From the IMG/VR virus record IMGVR_UViG_3300017917_001573, positions 1 to 64,000 of that record: a stretch of DNA of 64,000 nt. One strand, given 5' to 3'. A program made the position numbers and the translations under genes. Under the pieces are notes generated by a model, which saw nothing but the letters and a program-made list of their open reading frames with translations, made no database searches and was not told where the DNA came from. This document shows positions 5,551-15,429 of this stretch, piece by piece (the first letter of the stretch is position 1; every line of letters begins with the position of its first letter). The DNA is from a virus.

Positions 5551-5820
5551 ATGAGCGTTCAGTTACAATTACAAACAAAAATTCTAATGGTGTTGCAGGA
5601 CATTGCCAATGAAACAAAAGGGGAACCTTTGTACATGCATTTACAATTGGCTTTTTCTGAACGCTCATTGGATTCTATTTCTGGAGATAAAGACTTGTAT
5701 GACATTCTTTTATACTACAGAAGTTTGGTTGAATTAAACAACCAAAAACATTTGCAGGATCCATTTGGAGATGAGCCAGATGATGATTATAGTTCGTTAG
5801 ATGATGATTTTACATACTAA
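5551..5820 (+). CDS. Hypothetical acidic protein, 89 aa
   Basis: Starts MSVQLQLQTKILMVLQDIAN. The frame extends upstream to a TTG at 5467 inside the preceding gene, but ATG 5551 gives a clean 22-bp gap and a sensible helical start. The C-terminus is strongly acidic (PDDDYSSLDDDF). The next gene starts at the base after the stop. Function unknown; acidic tails of this type occur on small virion or chaperone-partner proteins. Confidence 0.65.
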   Translation: MSVQLQLQTKILMVLQDIANETKGEPLYMHLQLAFSERSLDSISGDKDLYDILLYYRSLVELNNQKHLQDPFGDEPDDDYSSLDDDFTY

Positions 5821-6363
5821 ATGTTTACAATACAACAAAACTCTGTAGTATTAGATCAACATGTATTTATAGTACCTGAATACAAAGCTGTTATGGAAAC
5901 ATACGGTGATTATGGTATTCAGGTATTTAAATACATTTATATGAGATATGACTTTAGAGTACCAGGATATGCAAATCTTTCAGAAGATGAAAGAGAAAAA
6001 GTTTGTCAAAAAGACTTTAATGTAAAAGAAGATGATTCTCCAGTATTTGAATCAGACTGTCCTATTATTAAGGCAGCTGTAGTCAAATATAAAGAGTTAC
6101 AAGAAACACCTTCTATGCGTTTGTTTTTTGCTGCTAAAAAATCTATGGAACAATTAACTAACTATTTAGATAGTTGTGAAATAGATCCTTATTTAAGTAC
6201 AAGAGATAAAACATCAGAAATTAAAACATTAACGGATACACAAGTTAAGATTGCATCCATTGTAGATTCATACAAAAAACTTGAAACACAAGTTAAAATG
6301 GAAATTGCACAAGGTTTAGCAAGAGGTAATGCGTATGTATCATCAAGAGAAATACCGAAATAA
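5821..6363 (+). CDS. Hypothetical protein upstream of the terminase, 180 aa
   Basis: A helical soluble protein beginning MFTIQQNSVVLDQHVFIVPE, with a long C-terminal helical part (TDTQVKIASIVDSYKKLETQ). Its start abuts the previous stop and its stop overlaps the next ATG by one base (TAATG). Small subunits of phage terminases often lie just before the large subunit, and the helical character permits that reading, but no helix-turn-helix is clear. Unknown function is the safest call. Confidence 0.75.
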   Translation: MFTIQQNSVVLDQHVFIVPEYKAVMETYGDYGIQVFKYIYMRYDFRVPGYANLSEDEREKVCQKDFNVKEDDSPVFESDCPIIKAAVVKYKELQETPSMRLFFAAKKSMEQLTNYLDSCEIDPYLSTRDKTSEIKTLTDTQVKIASIVDSYKKLETQVKMEIAQGLARGNAYVSSREIPK

Positions 6364-6749
6364 TGGAAAAAAGAAATATAAATACAGTAGTAAATATGTT
6401 CTTGTCAGAACTATTTGCATTTAGAAATGATGTTCATTTGGCACATTTGAATGTACATGGACCAGCTGCACATGCTGCACATATTGCGTTAAACGAATTG
6501 TATGATGCAATTTTAGAGTTTGCTGATGAATTAGTAGAAACCTATCAAGGACAATATGGGTTGTGTGATTTAACTATTCGGTCATCTAATACTTTAGTAT
6601 GTAAAGATCCATGTCAAGTAGTAGAAAAAATTATTCAATTTGTAAATACAAATAGAGCATGTTTTATAGATAGTCACCTACAAAACATTGTGGATGAACT
6701 AATTGCTTCTGTATACAAAGTATATTATAAACTAGAAAACTTGAAATAA
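6363..6749 (+). CDS. Dps/ferritin-like protein
   Basis: 128 aa, all-helical. The N-terminal helix reads FLSELFAFRNDVHLAHLNVH, followed by GPAAHAAHIALNELYDAI and LEFADELVETY, resembling the Dps pattern with an H-x-x-H-x-N-x-x-G turn and helix B acidic positions (E, D, E). Such ferritin-like proteins are frequent in large phages of Bacteroidota and in some T4-like phages. Iron binding or DNA protection is possible, but a purely structural role cannot be excluded. It is coupled to TerL through a shared TAATG overlap at 6747-6751. Confidence 0.6.
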   Translation: MEKRNINTVVNMFLSELFAFRNDVHLAHLNVHGPAAHAAHIALNELYDAILEFADELVETYQGQYGLCDLTIRSSNTLVCKDPCQVVEKIIQFVNTNRACFIDSHLQNIVDELIASVYKVYYKLENLK

Positions 6750-9700
6750 TGCAAATTTGGAGTGGATATGACCCAATAGATGATTGTGATCTACATTTAC
6801 TTAAACAGTATAAAGATGTAGATTATACTCCTGGGAAATATAAATGGTCTAAAACTAAAGAATTTTCTGTAGTAGGTAGAAGGTTTCAACTTACTGGAAA
6901 ATACTGTGATTATATGGAAGGTTCTCCTGCCTATGATGAATTCTGGGATATGGAAGAATATAAAATTAAGCATGGTATGATTAATAGTGATGGGCATTAT
7001 ATATGTGGTCCAATGTACTCCTATTTGAACTATGGTATCATTTATGATAAGAAACAAAAGAAATCTATTCAACCTGATTTTTGGGATTCTGATGCATACT
7101 TCTGGATAGAAGATTTAAAATCTGAAGTAAGAGGTGTGATGCTAGGTGGTACAAAAGCTCGCCAAAGAGGATATTCTCTAAAAGGAGCGCATAAAGTTAT
7201 TTTAAAATTTTATCACGTACCAAACTCCATTTCTTATGTTGGTGCATATATTGATGATAAAGCATCTAAGTTTTGGGAAATGGTTGAAGCAAATGCTAGA
7301 CATTTAGATTTAAATACTCCGTGGCATAAAAATAAAACCCCGTCTACAAAAGAATTTTGGAAAGCTCAAGTACAAGTAACTGAAGATACTGGTAAAAAAG
7401 TATTTAAAGGTTATATGTCTGAGTTTCATAAGGTTACATTTAAACAAAGCCCATCAAGTGGGGTAGGTGGGGCGTGTCATGGAAAAGACACCAAAATTGT
7501 TATGTCTGATGGGACATTAAAAAATGTACAAGATATAAAAGTAGGAGAATATGTAATTGGCGAAGATGGTAAACCTAAAAAAGTTTTAAATTTATTTTCT
7601 GGGCAAAAAGAATTGTTTTTAGTAGAACAAATAAAAGGTCAATCTTTTACAGCAACAGGTGATCATTTATTGTATTTAAAAAACAGAGATGTAAAAACTT
7701 CAGATGATTTTTTTACAGTACAAGTAAAAGATTGGAATAATTTATCCGATTGGAAAAAAACGGTTTACGTTCAAGTAAAAAATAGAACAGTTATACCATT
7801 TTGTAATATTGATCCAACAATTGATCCTTATTATTTAGGGTTATGGTTAGGTGATGGATTTAGAGATTCAATGCGCATTATTGTAAATAAAACAAAAGAC
7901 ATTGAAATATTCAATTACATCAAATCCTTTTTAGGTGATTATTCTTTGTATACAAGAAAAGAGGTAAATCGTTACAATGACGAAATGTATATAATGGGTA
8001 GTAAAATATCTATTGATCGTGAAGACACGCCTCTGTTAAAAGAATTTATAAAGTATAATTTGTTTTATAATAAACACATTCCTAAAGAAGTATTTAGTGC
8101 TTCTCCAGAATATAGATTAAACGTATTAGCGGGACTAATTGATTCTGATGGATATTTAAATAGTGTCAACTCATATGAAATATCCTGTAAAAGCGAGGAA
8201 TTGGCTAAACAAATTAAACTATTAGCTGGTGGATTAGGAGCATATGGTAATATATCAAAAAGAAGAAACAAATCTGGAATGTCTTCTCCAGATAGCATTT
8301 CACATGTTGTAAGATTTTATTTTACAGAACAAATAGTACCATGTTTATTGCCTAGAAAAGTAAACACATACAAAAAAGTAAAAGACACATCATCATCACC
8401 TATAAAAAGTATTACATCAATTGGAGTAGATAATTATTATGGTATTGAAGTAGAGGATCATTTGTATTTCTTAGAAGATTATACACTGACTCACAATTGT
8501 GACATGTTTGTATACGAGGAACCTGGTTTATCACCTACTTTAATGCAAACAATCAAGTATCTAGAACCCGCAATGTCAGATGGTGATTATAGAACTGGTC
8601 ACTTATGGGCATTGGGTTCAGTAGGGGAATTAAAAGATTCTAAAGACTTAGAAAAAATTGTACGTTCACCTAAAGACTATGGTTTTGCAGAATTTCCAAA
8701 TAATTTTGATCCTAAGAAATCAAATCCACCTTGCGGTTGGTTTCACCCTGCATCATGGTCCTATAAAGGGTATATTGATGAAGAAGGTAATTCTGATGTA
8801 GAAGGTGCAACAAAACGTATTTTTGAGAAACGTGATAAAGCAATTAGACAATCACCTAAAGATTATATTCTTGCAATTACACAAGATCCATTGACTGTTG
8901 ATGAAGCATTCCAAGCAAGGGATGTAAATAAATTTCCTGTTAAACTTATTTCTAAACGTTTAGCAGAATTAGAAGAATCTGGATTTAGAGGAACCTATGT
9001 CGATTTACAATTTGGTAAAGACGGTATTGAATGGGAATTAAGTGAAGACTATCCTGTTACAGATTTTCCTGTAAAAGAACATTCATACAAAAAAGGTTGT
9101 ATAGAAATATTTGAGTTTCCAGATATAACATTATCATTTGGTACATATGTTGCAGGACTTGACCCTTATAAGTTTGATGAATCAAAATATTCAGATTCTA
9201 TTGGATCTATTTATATATACAAAAGGACAGTAACATTAGAAGGTTCTTATCAAGATAGAGTTGTAGCATGTTATCATGGTAGACCAGATAACTTGGATAT
9301 ATTCTATGATAATATTGAAAAACTTGTAAAATTCTACAATGCACAAGTATTGATAGAAAATGATGTCAATGATATTATCCGACATTTCCTACAAAAAAAC
9401 CTACACAAATACTTAGCTAAAACACCAGGTTGGATTAAAGATGTAGCAAGTAATACATCTGTAAATACAGAATATGGTATTCGAGCTACTGTAAAAAATA
9501 TTGAACACTTTGAAAATTCTATTATCAAATATTGTATAGATGAGATTGGATCTCGTTTTTCAGAAGATGGAAAAGTGTCTGTACCTATTTATGGTGTAGA
9601 AAGAATTGATGACAAAATGCTATTGATAGAATTATTGGCTTATACTAAAAATGGTGGTAACTATGATAGGATACGTTCTTTTGGAATTACTTTAGCATTT

Positions 9701-9835
9701 GCTAATGGTATGGACCGTGTGTATACCAAAGGTGATGAAGCACCTGACTATAGTTATATGGCAGAAAGAGTAAAACACAAAGGTCCATTTGCTGCTAGTT
9801 CACATTCAACAATTCGTAAAAGACCTAGACGATGA
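6749..9835 (+). CDS. terL: Terminase large subunit interrupted by an intein
   Basis: 1028 aa, of which residues 243-583 are an intein; the spliced protein would be 687 aa, normal for a crAss-like TerL. It is the ATPase-nuclease motor that packages DNA through the portal. The N-terminal ATPase half has a degenerate Walker A (GTKARQRGYS near residue 135). After splicing, the Walker B strand reads GGACDMFVYEEPG. The nuclease half shows AGLDPYKF with SDSIG (near 803-820), VLIENDVNDII (near 870) and RIDDKM near the end, as expected for the three acidic clusters of the RNase H-like domain. The gene overlaps the portal gene by 4 bp. Confidence 0.95.
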   Translation: MQIWSGYDPIDDCDLHLLKQYKDVDYTPGKYKWSKTKEFSVVGRRFQLTGKYCDYMEGSPAYDEFWDMEEYKIKHGMINSDGHYICGPMYSYLNYGIIYDKKQKKSIQPDFWDSDAYFWIEDLKSEVRGVMLGGTKARQRGYSLKGAHKVILKFYHVPNSISYVGAYIDDKASKFWEMVEANARHLDLNTPWHKNKTPSTKEFWKAQVQVTEDTGKKVFKGYMSEFHKVTFKQSPSSGVGGACHGKDTKIVMSDGTLKNVQDIKVGEYVIGEDGKPKKVLNLFSGQKELFLVEQIKGQSFTATGDHLLYLKNRDVKTSDDFFTVQVKDWNNLSDWKKTVYVQVKNRTVIPFCNIDPTIDPYYLGLWLGDGFRDSMRIIVNKTKDIEIFNYIKSFLGDYSLYTRKEVNRYNDEMYIMGSKISIDREDTPLLKEFIKYNLFYNKHIPKEVFSASPEYRLNVLAGLIDSDGYLNSVNSYEISCKSEELAKQIKLLAGGLGAYGNISKRRNKSGMSSPDSISHVVRFYFTEQIVPCLLPRKVNTYKKVKDTSSSPIKSITSIGVDNYYGIEVEDHLYFLEDYTLTHNCDMFVYEEPGLSPTLMQTIKYLEPAMSDGDYRTGHLWALGSVGELKDSKDLEKIVRSPKDYGFAEFPNNFDPKKSNPPCGWFHPASWSYKGYIDEEGNSDVEGATKRIFEKRDKAIRQSPKDYILAITQDPLTVDEAFQARDVNKFPVKLISKRLAELEESGFRGTYVDLQFGKDGIEWELSEDYPVTDFPVKEHSYKKGCIEIFEFPDITLSFGTYVAGLDPYKFDESKYSDSIGSIYIYKRTVTLEGSYQDRVVACYHGRPDNLDIFYDNIEKLVKFYNAQVLIENDVNDIIRHFLQKNLHKYLAKTPGWIKDVASNTSVNTEYGIRATVKNIEHFENSIIKYCIDEIGSRFSEDGKVSVPIYGVERIDDKMLLIELLAYTKNGGNYDRIRSFGITLAFANGMDRVYTKGDEAPDYSYMAERVKHKGPFAASSHSTIRKRPRR
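7475..8497 (+). mobile_element. Class 1 intein with LAGLIDADG homing endonuclease inside TerL
   Basis: 341 residues in frame. Splicing block A starts at Cys243 (CHGKDTKIVMSDGT), block B is TATGDHLLYL with the conserved T-x-x-H, and block G ends LTHN followed by Cys584 as the first C-extein residue. The centre carries both LAGLIDADG helices: YYLGLWLGDG near 361-370 and LAGLIDSDGYL near 460-470, so the endonuclease looks intact. Excision joins GGA to CDMFVYEE. The element can move into intein-free alleles of terL by cutting them. Confidence 0.95.
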
Positions 9836-12501
9836 TTATAGAAAATATAAAAGATTCTAAAGCATACGTAACCTATTTGGATAACTTTAGGTTGTATGTA
9901 CCAGATCAATTTGTACCAGATAAAGTTAAAAGAAGTCCTGACTGGATTAAAACAGCAATGGACTATTATTATACAATTGCTTTATCACAATGGAAAACAA
10001 ATACAAAACTTAAAAAACCTTACGAATTATTGGAAGGTAATTTAACAATGGAAGATTACTATTCAGCAGACTTACAACAAGCTGTTGATTTTATGTCTTC
10101 TGCAAATGTACAATTACCAGATTATATTAAACACTACCCTATTGTTAATCCACCAATCAATACTCTTTTAGGAGAAGTTAATGATCGACCAGATAACAAT
10201 AGATTTATTGCTATTGATTCATATACTAGAACAGCTTCTGTAGAAGAACAGAATGAATTTCTACAATCTAAAGTAGAAGAGTATGTGAACAATGTGATGA
10301 TGTTAAAAGCTCAAAAAGCAGGATTGCTTCAACAAAAACAACAACTTGCTGAACAAATTCAAGAATTGCAGCAAACTGAAGATCCAAATGCACAACAACA
10401 ATTAGAGCAATTAAATCAACAAATCCAACAAATTGATCAAGAAATTCAAGGATTTACACCAGAATGGTTTAAGTATGACAAATCTTCTAGTACACAACAC
10501 ATACTACAGGAATGGTCAAATCTTAAATTAGAACAACTTAAATTAATGTTTCAAATTCCTCACAAGAATACAGAAGCATTGAAAGACCTTTTGGCAGTAG
10601 CCAGAGAATTTCATCACGTATATATTGATAATGAATCACATGCTGGACTAGGATATGAAATTCTAAACCCTAGAAAAGTATGGTTTTTGTCAGAACCAGA
10701 TCCTATTTTAACAAACGATTGTTATGCAATTGGATATTTGGATTATTGGGAAATATCAAAAATCATTTCTAGATTTAAATTATCAGAAGAAGAAATTGAT
10801 CATTTAAAAGCTCATAAACACGATTATATGGGTTTACCAACAGGTGATAAAAACGTGTGGGAAACTACTGAAAAATCTTGGGCATCTATGTCTTTACCTC
10901 AACACGATCCATCTAAAACTTTGCAAGAAGCTGTATGGAGAAGTGAATTTGAACAAGACAATATTTTATCTACATACAAAGAAGAGTCTGGAGATTATGC
11001 TCCATCTGGTTATCATGGGCATGATAGCAGAATGTACAAATACTCTGTATGTATTGCATACTTTAAATCTAAAAGAAAAGTTGGAAAACTTACCTATACA
11101 AATGAAGATGGTGAGTTAGAAACTATTGTAGTATCAGATGATGTTAAATTGCCAGATACTACCTATACTATTGAATGGGAATGGAAAAACGTTTGGTACA
11201 GAGGTGTTCGTATTGGAGTAGGCATATACTTTATGGAACCATTGTATTATACAGATCTTCCTCCAATTATGGGAGTATTCCAAAAGAATAAAAATGCACT
11301 ACCTACTTCTACAGTAGATAAAATGAAAGTATATCAGATTATCTACAATATTTGTATGAACCAAATCTATTTGCTACTAGAAAAAGAGATTGGTAAAGTT
11401 CTTTTGTATAACATGAGGCATTTACCTAAATACAAAGATTTCCAAGATTCAGAAGCATTGGATATGTTTATTGATATTGCAAAAGGAGAAGGTATTATTG
11501 GATTAGATGATTCACCTGAGAATGTAAAAGGGGCTTCTACATTTAATCAATTTACAGCAATAGATTTAACTCGTACACAAGAAATTAAATCTCGTATTGA
11601 GTTGGCTACATGGTGTAAGTATGCATGTTGGGAATTGTTAGGATTTACCCAACAACGTTTGGGTTCAACTACTGCTACAGAAACTGCAACTGGTGTTGAA
11701 GCAGGTATTACACAATCATATGCTCAAACAGAACCTCTTATTGCATTACATGAACAATGTATGATGAAGGTGTATCAATTGTTGATTGATACTGCACAAT
11801 TTGTAGAAGCTGATAAACCAGACGCATCTATTCATTTTGTAAATAGTGAGCAACAAGAAATTATGTTTAGAATAAATGGTTCTAAACTTAAGTTGGCAGA
11901 TTTTGCTATTTTCCCATCTGATAGAAGAAAAGACAAACGTAGATTAGATGAACTTCGTCAAAGAAGTTTGGAATTTGCACAAAATAATCTACACCCATAC
12001 TACATTTCTGTAATTAACAGATCAGAAAGTGTACATGAGATTGAAAAAGTTCTTAAACAAGATTATGAACAAAAGCTTCAACAAGAAGCTCAAATGCAAC
12101 AAATTGAGCAACAAAAGCAACAACAACTTCAAGAAATTGAACAACAGCGTTTCCAATTACAACAACAACTCGTTAAAGAAGAACAAGCCTTTAAAGCTAA
12201 AGAAAATGCATTGGATCGTAAGAAGGACATTATGATTGCACAAATCAATGCATTGAAATTTGCTAAAGACAATGATGTGAATACTAACAATGTTCCTGAT
12301 GCATTGGAAATTGAGAAGTTTAATGCTGAGTATGCACGATCAATGCAAGAACTTAATCAACAAAAAACAAATGCATTAAATGACTACAATGTAAAACTTA
12401 AAGAACTAGATTTGAAAGAAGAAGAAATTAGATCTAAAGAACGCATTGCTAAAGACAAAAATAAAACAATGTTGAAAAACAAAGTAGCTGGAGAGAAGTA
12501 A
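9832..12501 (+). CDS. Portal protein
   Basis: 889 aa, directly after TerL with an ATGA overlap, the standard place for the dodecameric portal through which DNA enters and leaves the head. Length fits the large crAss-like portals. Two Gln-rich coiled-coil stretches are seen, one around residues 155-205 (LLQQKQQLAEQIQELQQ) and one around 730-800, followed by a long charged helical tail. The central part contains the acidic and aromatic segments usual in portals, such as YEILNPRKVWFLSEPDP. Identification rests on position, size and overall pattern. A strong terminator lies on its stop codon. Confidence 0.85.
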   Translation: MIIENIKDSKAYVTYLDNFRLYVPDQFVPDKVKRSPDWIKTAMDYYYTIALSQWKTNTKLKKPYELLEGNLTMEDYYSADLQQAVDFMSSANVQLPDYIKHYPIVNPPINTLLGEVNDRPDNNRFIAIDSYTRTASVEEQNEFLQSKVEEYVNNVMMLKAQKAGLLQQKQQLAEQIQELQQTEDPNAQQQLEQLNQQIQQIDQEIQGFTPEWFKYDKSSSTQHILQEWSNLKLEQLKLMFQIPHKNTEALKDLLAVAREFHHVYIDNESHAGLGYEILNPRKVWFLSEPDPILTNDCYAIGYLDYWEISKIISRFKLSEEEIDHLKAHKHDYMGLPTGDKNVWETTEKSWASMSLPQHDPSKTLQEAVWRSEFEQDNILSTYKEESGDYAPSGYHGHDSRMYKYSVCIAYFKSKRKVGKLTYTNEDGELETIVVSDDVKLPDTTYTIEWEWKNVWYRGVRIGVGIYFMEPLYYTDLPPIMGVFQKNKNALPTSTVDKMKVYQIIYNICMNQIYLLLEKEIGKVLLYNMRHLPKYKDFQDSEALDMFIDIAKGEGIIGLDDSPENVKGASTFNQFTAIDLTRTQEIKSRIELATWCKYACWELLGFTQQRLGSTTATETATGVEAGITQSYAQTEPLIALHEQCMMKVYQLLIDTAQFVEADKPDASIHFVNSEQQEIMFRINGSKLKLADFAIFPSDRRKDKRRLDELRQRSLEFAQNNLHPYYISVINRSESVHEIEKVLKQDYEQKLQQEAQMQQIEQQKQQQLQEIEQQRFQLQQQLVKEEQAFKAKENALDRKKDIMIAQINALKFAKDNDVNTNNVPDALEIEKFNAEYARSMQELNQQKTNALNDYNVKLKELDLKEEEIRSKERIAKDKNKTMLKNKVAGEK

Positions 12502-12522
12502 GGGTAAAACCTTACTTCTTTT
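12494..12522 (+). terminator. Terminator overlapping the portal stop codon
   Basis: AGAAGTAAGG (12494-12503) pairs perfectly with CCTTACTTCT (12510-12519) around a 6-nt loop, with more T after it. The TAA stop of the portal gene lies inside the left arm, so a terminating ribosome could affect folding. Confidence 0.8.
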
Positions 12523-12626
12523 CACTTAACCAAATTTGATTAATTTGCTATAAGTTTAAAAACAACGATTTAGTGTATACAGAAAAAACTTTAAAATAAC
12601 GTAAATAATAAACAATTTTGTATCAT

Positions 12627-13679
12627 ATGGAAGAAAATTTTATTGATGAACTAGGTCTTTTGGATACCTATAATGAAGACCCAACTAAAACTCAAGATCC
12701 AGATGTAGATCCTACTAAAAAGAAGGACTCCACACCTAAGACAGATGAGTTTATCGAAGGTACTGAACCAACTGAAACACCTGATGCTGTTGATTTGTTG
12801 AATGACTTTGAAACATCAGAAGAAGTGGACACTACACAATCTGCATCTATTGCATCATTTGCAAAAGGTCTTGTAGATAGTGGTTGGTTGGAAGCAGATG
12901 AATCTGAGATTACTGAAAACATGACTCATGAAGATTTTATTAAACTTTACAAGAAAACTGCTGAGAAAGAAGTTTCTAAAAAGTTTGATGAACGACTTGA
13001 ATCATTGGACGAAGCTAAACGTAATTTTGTAAAAGAAATCATGGAAAATGATGTTGACTTTACAGAATACTACAAAGCGCATTTGAATTCTGAAACAGTA
13101 GAAGATTTTGATGTATCCGATGATACAGATTCTGAAACATTGATTCATGAAGAAATGAAGATCAAAGGTTTTTCAGAAGATGAAATTCAAGAACGAATTG
13201 AGTTTTTGAAAGACAAAGGTAAACTCTCTGATACAGCAGAAAAAGCTAAACAAAATCTAAAGGCTCATTTTGAAAAACAAAAAGAGAAACTTAGAGAAGA
13301 AGCTAATAGAGCAAAAGTTGAAAAACAAGCTAAACTAGACGAATTTAAAAATAGTCTAGCATCTACTGTATCAACTGTTGTAAAAGCTGGTGAACTAGAT
13401 GGAATTAAGTTTACAGAAAAAGATAAATCTCAACTTGTAGACTTTATTACTAAACCAGAACATAGATTGGAAAATGGACAGGTATTAACTGGATTCTATA
13501 AAAAACTTGTAGAAATTCAGAATAACCCTGAAAAGCTTGTAAAGCTTGCAAAAATTCTACAATCTGATTTGGATGTATCTAGTGTAGTAAAAGTGAAACG
13601 TGAAACTGAAAAAGAAAAACAGTTTGATGATTCAAAAAAACGAGGTAATGCTTTCCCTAGAAAAGAAGCATTTATTTAA
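12627..13679 (+). CDS. Probable scaffolding protein
   Basis: 350 aa from ATG 12627 (a TTG at 12618 would add three residues). Very acidic N-terminus (ENFIDELGLLDTYNEDPTK), then long charged helices rich in Glu and Lys (AKQNLKAHFEKQKEKLREE), with no Cys and no membrane segment. This composition, and the place between portal and major capsid protein, are typical of phage scaffolds that guide head assembly. It opens a new transcription unit after the portal terminator. Sequence families of scaffolds diverge fast, so identity is inferred from context. Confidence 0.7.
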   Translation: MEENFIDELGLLDTYNEDPTKTQDPDVDPTKKKDSTPKTDEFIEGTEPTETPDAVDLLNDFETSEEVDTTQSASIASFAKGLVDSGWLEADESEITENMTHEDFIKLYKKTAEKEVSKKFDERLESLDEAKRNFVKEIMENDVDFTEYYKAHLNSETVEDFDVSDDTDSETLIHEEMKIKGFSEDEIQERIEFLKDKGKLSDTAEKAKQNLKAHFEKQKEKLREEANRAKVEKQAKLDEFKNSLASTVSTVVKAGELDGIKFTEKDKSQLVDFITKPEHRLENGQVLTGFYKKLVEIQNNPEKLVKLAKILQSDLDVSSVVKVKRETEKEKQFDDSKKRGNAFPRKEAFI

Positions 13680-13722
13680 TTAAAAACAATAACGTAAAAC
13701 TTAACCTTAAAAATATTTAAAC

Positions 13723-15327
13723 ATGGCTAATTATCTTCCTGGTACAGGTAAATCTAGGTTTGTTGTACAAGAACATAGTTCTATGCACCGTGACGCACTT
13801 GGTAAATTGACTTCATCTAATCACTTGAGTCAATTGTACAAAGATCGTCCAGCAGAATATGATCGTAAGATTATCACTTTGTTCGCACAAACCGCACTAT
13901 ATTCAAATGATTTCTTGAATCTTTTGAATGCATCAGACACATTCTTCATTGGTGGTAACACTGAAACTGTAGAATATGCAATTGATGTAAAAACCGAGCT
14001 TCCTAAAATTGTCGAAAACCTTGCAGTAGGTATTGCTAAACCAGGTGCTGGTGGTGGTACTATTGAATTGGTATTTGATAAAAAAGAATTCGTAAAAGGT
14101 GATCGTCTTACTGCAAACCGTCGTCAAATGGACGTACAGTTGTATGTAACAAAAGATCCTATTCCATCTGGTAAAAACTGGCGTTATACATTCACCGCAA
14201 TTGGTGGACAAACTGCATCATCTTTTGTAAACCCACAATTCTTGCGTGTTGGTACAGAGTATATGAAACTCGACAACATTACAGGTGAAAATACCGTAGA
14301 TCTTTCTGGTCTTAGCTCAACTGCAAGTAAGTTGAAATTGGTATTCACACTTTGTGAAGGATTTGGTGTTGAACACACTGTAACAGAATCTGCTAACTTC
14401 CGTGAAGTTACTAAACCTAATGGTGAAAAATATACACTTCGTTTGACTGAACGTAACAACATGGTTCAAGATTTGACTATGATTGCTAAACGTAATGTAG
14501 GTCAAGACGGACGTGAAATTACAGTCGATGTACGTTGGGCTAAAACAGTAGACGTTTTGATGCAGAAAGAAATGCTTGACATGCGTGTTAAGAAACTTAT
14601 CTGGGGACGTTCTGGTTCAGTTAAAGATGAAAACAACAACTTGATTCCAGTTGGTGCTGGTTTGTATCAACAAATGAAAGAAGGTAACTACCATACTTTT
14701 AATCGTGGTGAGTTTTCATTGAATATTATCCGTCGTCGTCTATCTGACTTGTACTACAATCGTGTACCAATGGCTGATCGTAAAACCCTTATTTGGACTA
14801 ACGAAGCAGGTCTTGAATTGGTAAACAACGAATTGCGTAAAGAGGCAGGTAAAATTACTTGGACTACTCTTCGTACAGAAACAGGTGCTGGTGTTATTAA
14901 AAACGTAGAAGGTGGTATGCATGGTTATCCTGCAATGGGTATCGGTTATACTTTCAACGAATTTATGACTACTGATGCAGGTCTTGTACAATTCAAACAC
15001 ATGCCAGCTCTTGATGATCCTATCACTAACTCTGAATATGGTGAGAACCAAAAAGCTCCAGCAGTATTCATGATTTTTGATATTTCAAATTCTACTACTG
15101 GTATGCCAACTGGTGTTCGTCTAGTACGTTCAAAAGGAATGCCTTCAATGACTTGGGGTTATATTAACGGTACCAGCCACTACTTGGGACACGCTGCTTC
15201 TCAAGGTATGGAATCTGCTAATATGATGCCTGGTTACAAAGCTTGGATGAAAGACCGTGTAGGTGTATTCTTGGAAGACCCTACTCGTTGTATGATCATC
15301 GAAGAAATTCCAGCATTTGGATTCTAA
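13723..15327 (+). CDS. Major capsid protein
   Basis: 534 aa, beginning MANYLPGTGKSRFVVQEHSS. The body is rich in beta strands and Gly, as expected of an HK97-fold shell protein, with segments such as TVDVRWAKTVDVLMQKEMLD and a C-terminal part with many aromatic and Gly residues. It shows codon use unlike its neighbours: CGT, GGT, GCT, AAC and TTC codons are common, the usual sign of very strong expression. It follows the scaffold gene by 43 bp and is followed by a strong terminator, both expected of the most abundant virion protein. Confidence 0.85.
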   Translation: MANYLPGTGKSRFVVQEHSSMHRDALGKLTSSNHLSQLYKDRPAEYDRKIITLFAQTALYSNDFLNLLNASDTFFIGGNTETVEYAIDVKTELPKIVENLAVGIAKPGAGGGTIELVFDKKEFVKGDRLTANRRQMDVQLYVTKDPIPSGKNWRYTFTAIGGQTASSFVNPQFLRVGTEYMKLDNITGENTVDLSGLSSTASKLKLVFTLCEGFGVEHTVTESANFREVTKPNGEKYTLRLTERNNMVQDLTMIAKRNVGQDGREITVDVRWAKTVDVLMQKEMLDMRVKKLIWGRSGSVKDENNNLIPVGAGLYQQMKEGNYHTFNRGEFSLNIIRRRLSDLYYNRVPMADRKTLIWTNEAGLELVNNELRKEAGKITWTTLRTETGAGVIKNVEGGMHGYPAMGIGYTFNEFMTTDAGLVQFKHMPALDDPITNSEYGENQKAPAVFMIFDISNSTTGMPTGVRLVRSKGMPSMTWGYINGTSHYLGHAASQGMESANMMPGYKAWMKDRVGVFLEDPTRCMIIEEIPAFGF

Positions 15328-15344
15328 TTTAATCTACGGAAATA

Positions 15345-15374
15345 AGAAAGGGTTGCAAAACCCTTTCTATTTTT
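15345..15374 (+). terminator. Terminator after the major capsid gene
   Basis: AGAAAGGGTT (15345-15354), loop GCAA, AACCCTTTCT (15359-15368), then ATTTTTG. A 10-bp perfect stem. Confidence 0.85.
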
Positions 15375-15429
15375 GTAATTTTATGCGAATTTAAATTAAT
15401 CATTTAATCAATTAAAATAACAAACAAAA

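Noticed and set aside
15368-15375. TATTTTTG as a promoter for the gene at 15430
   Set aside because: It matches TAnnTTTG only through the T-run of the capsid terminator, and no -33 box lies at the right distance.
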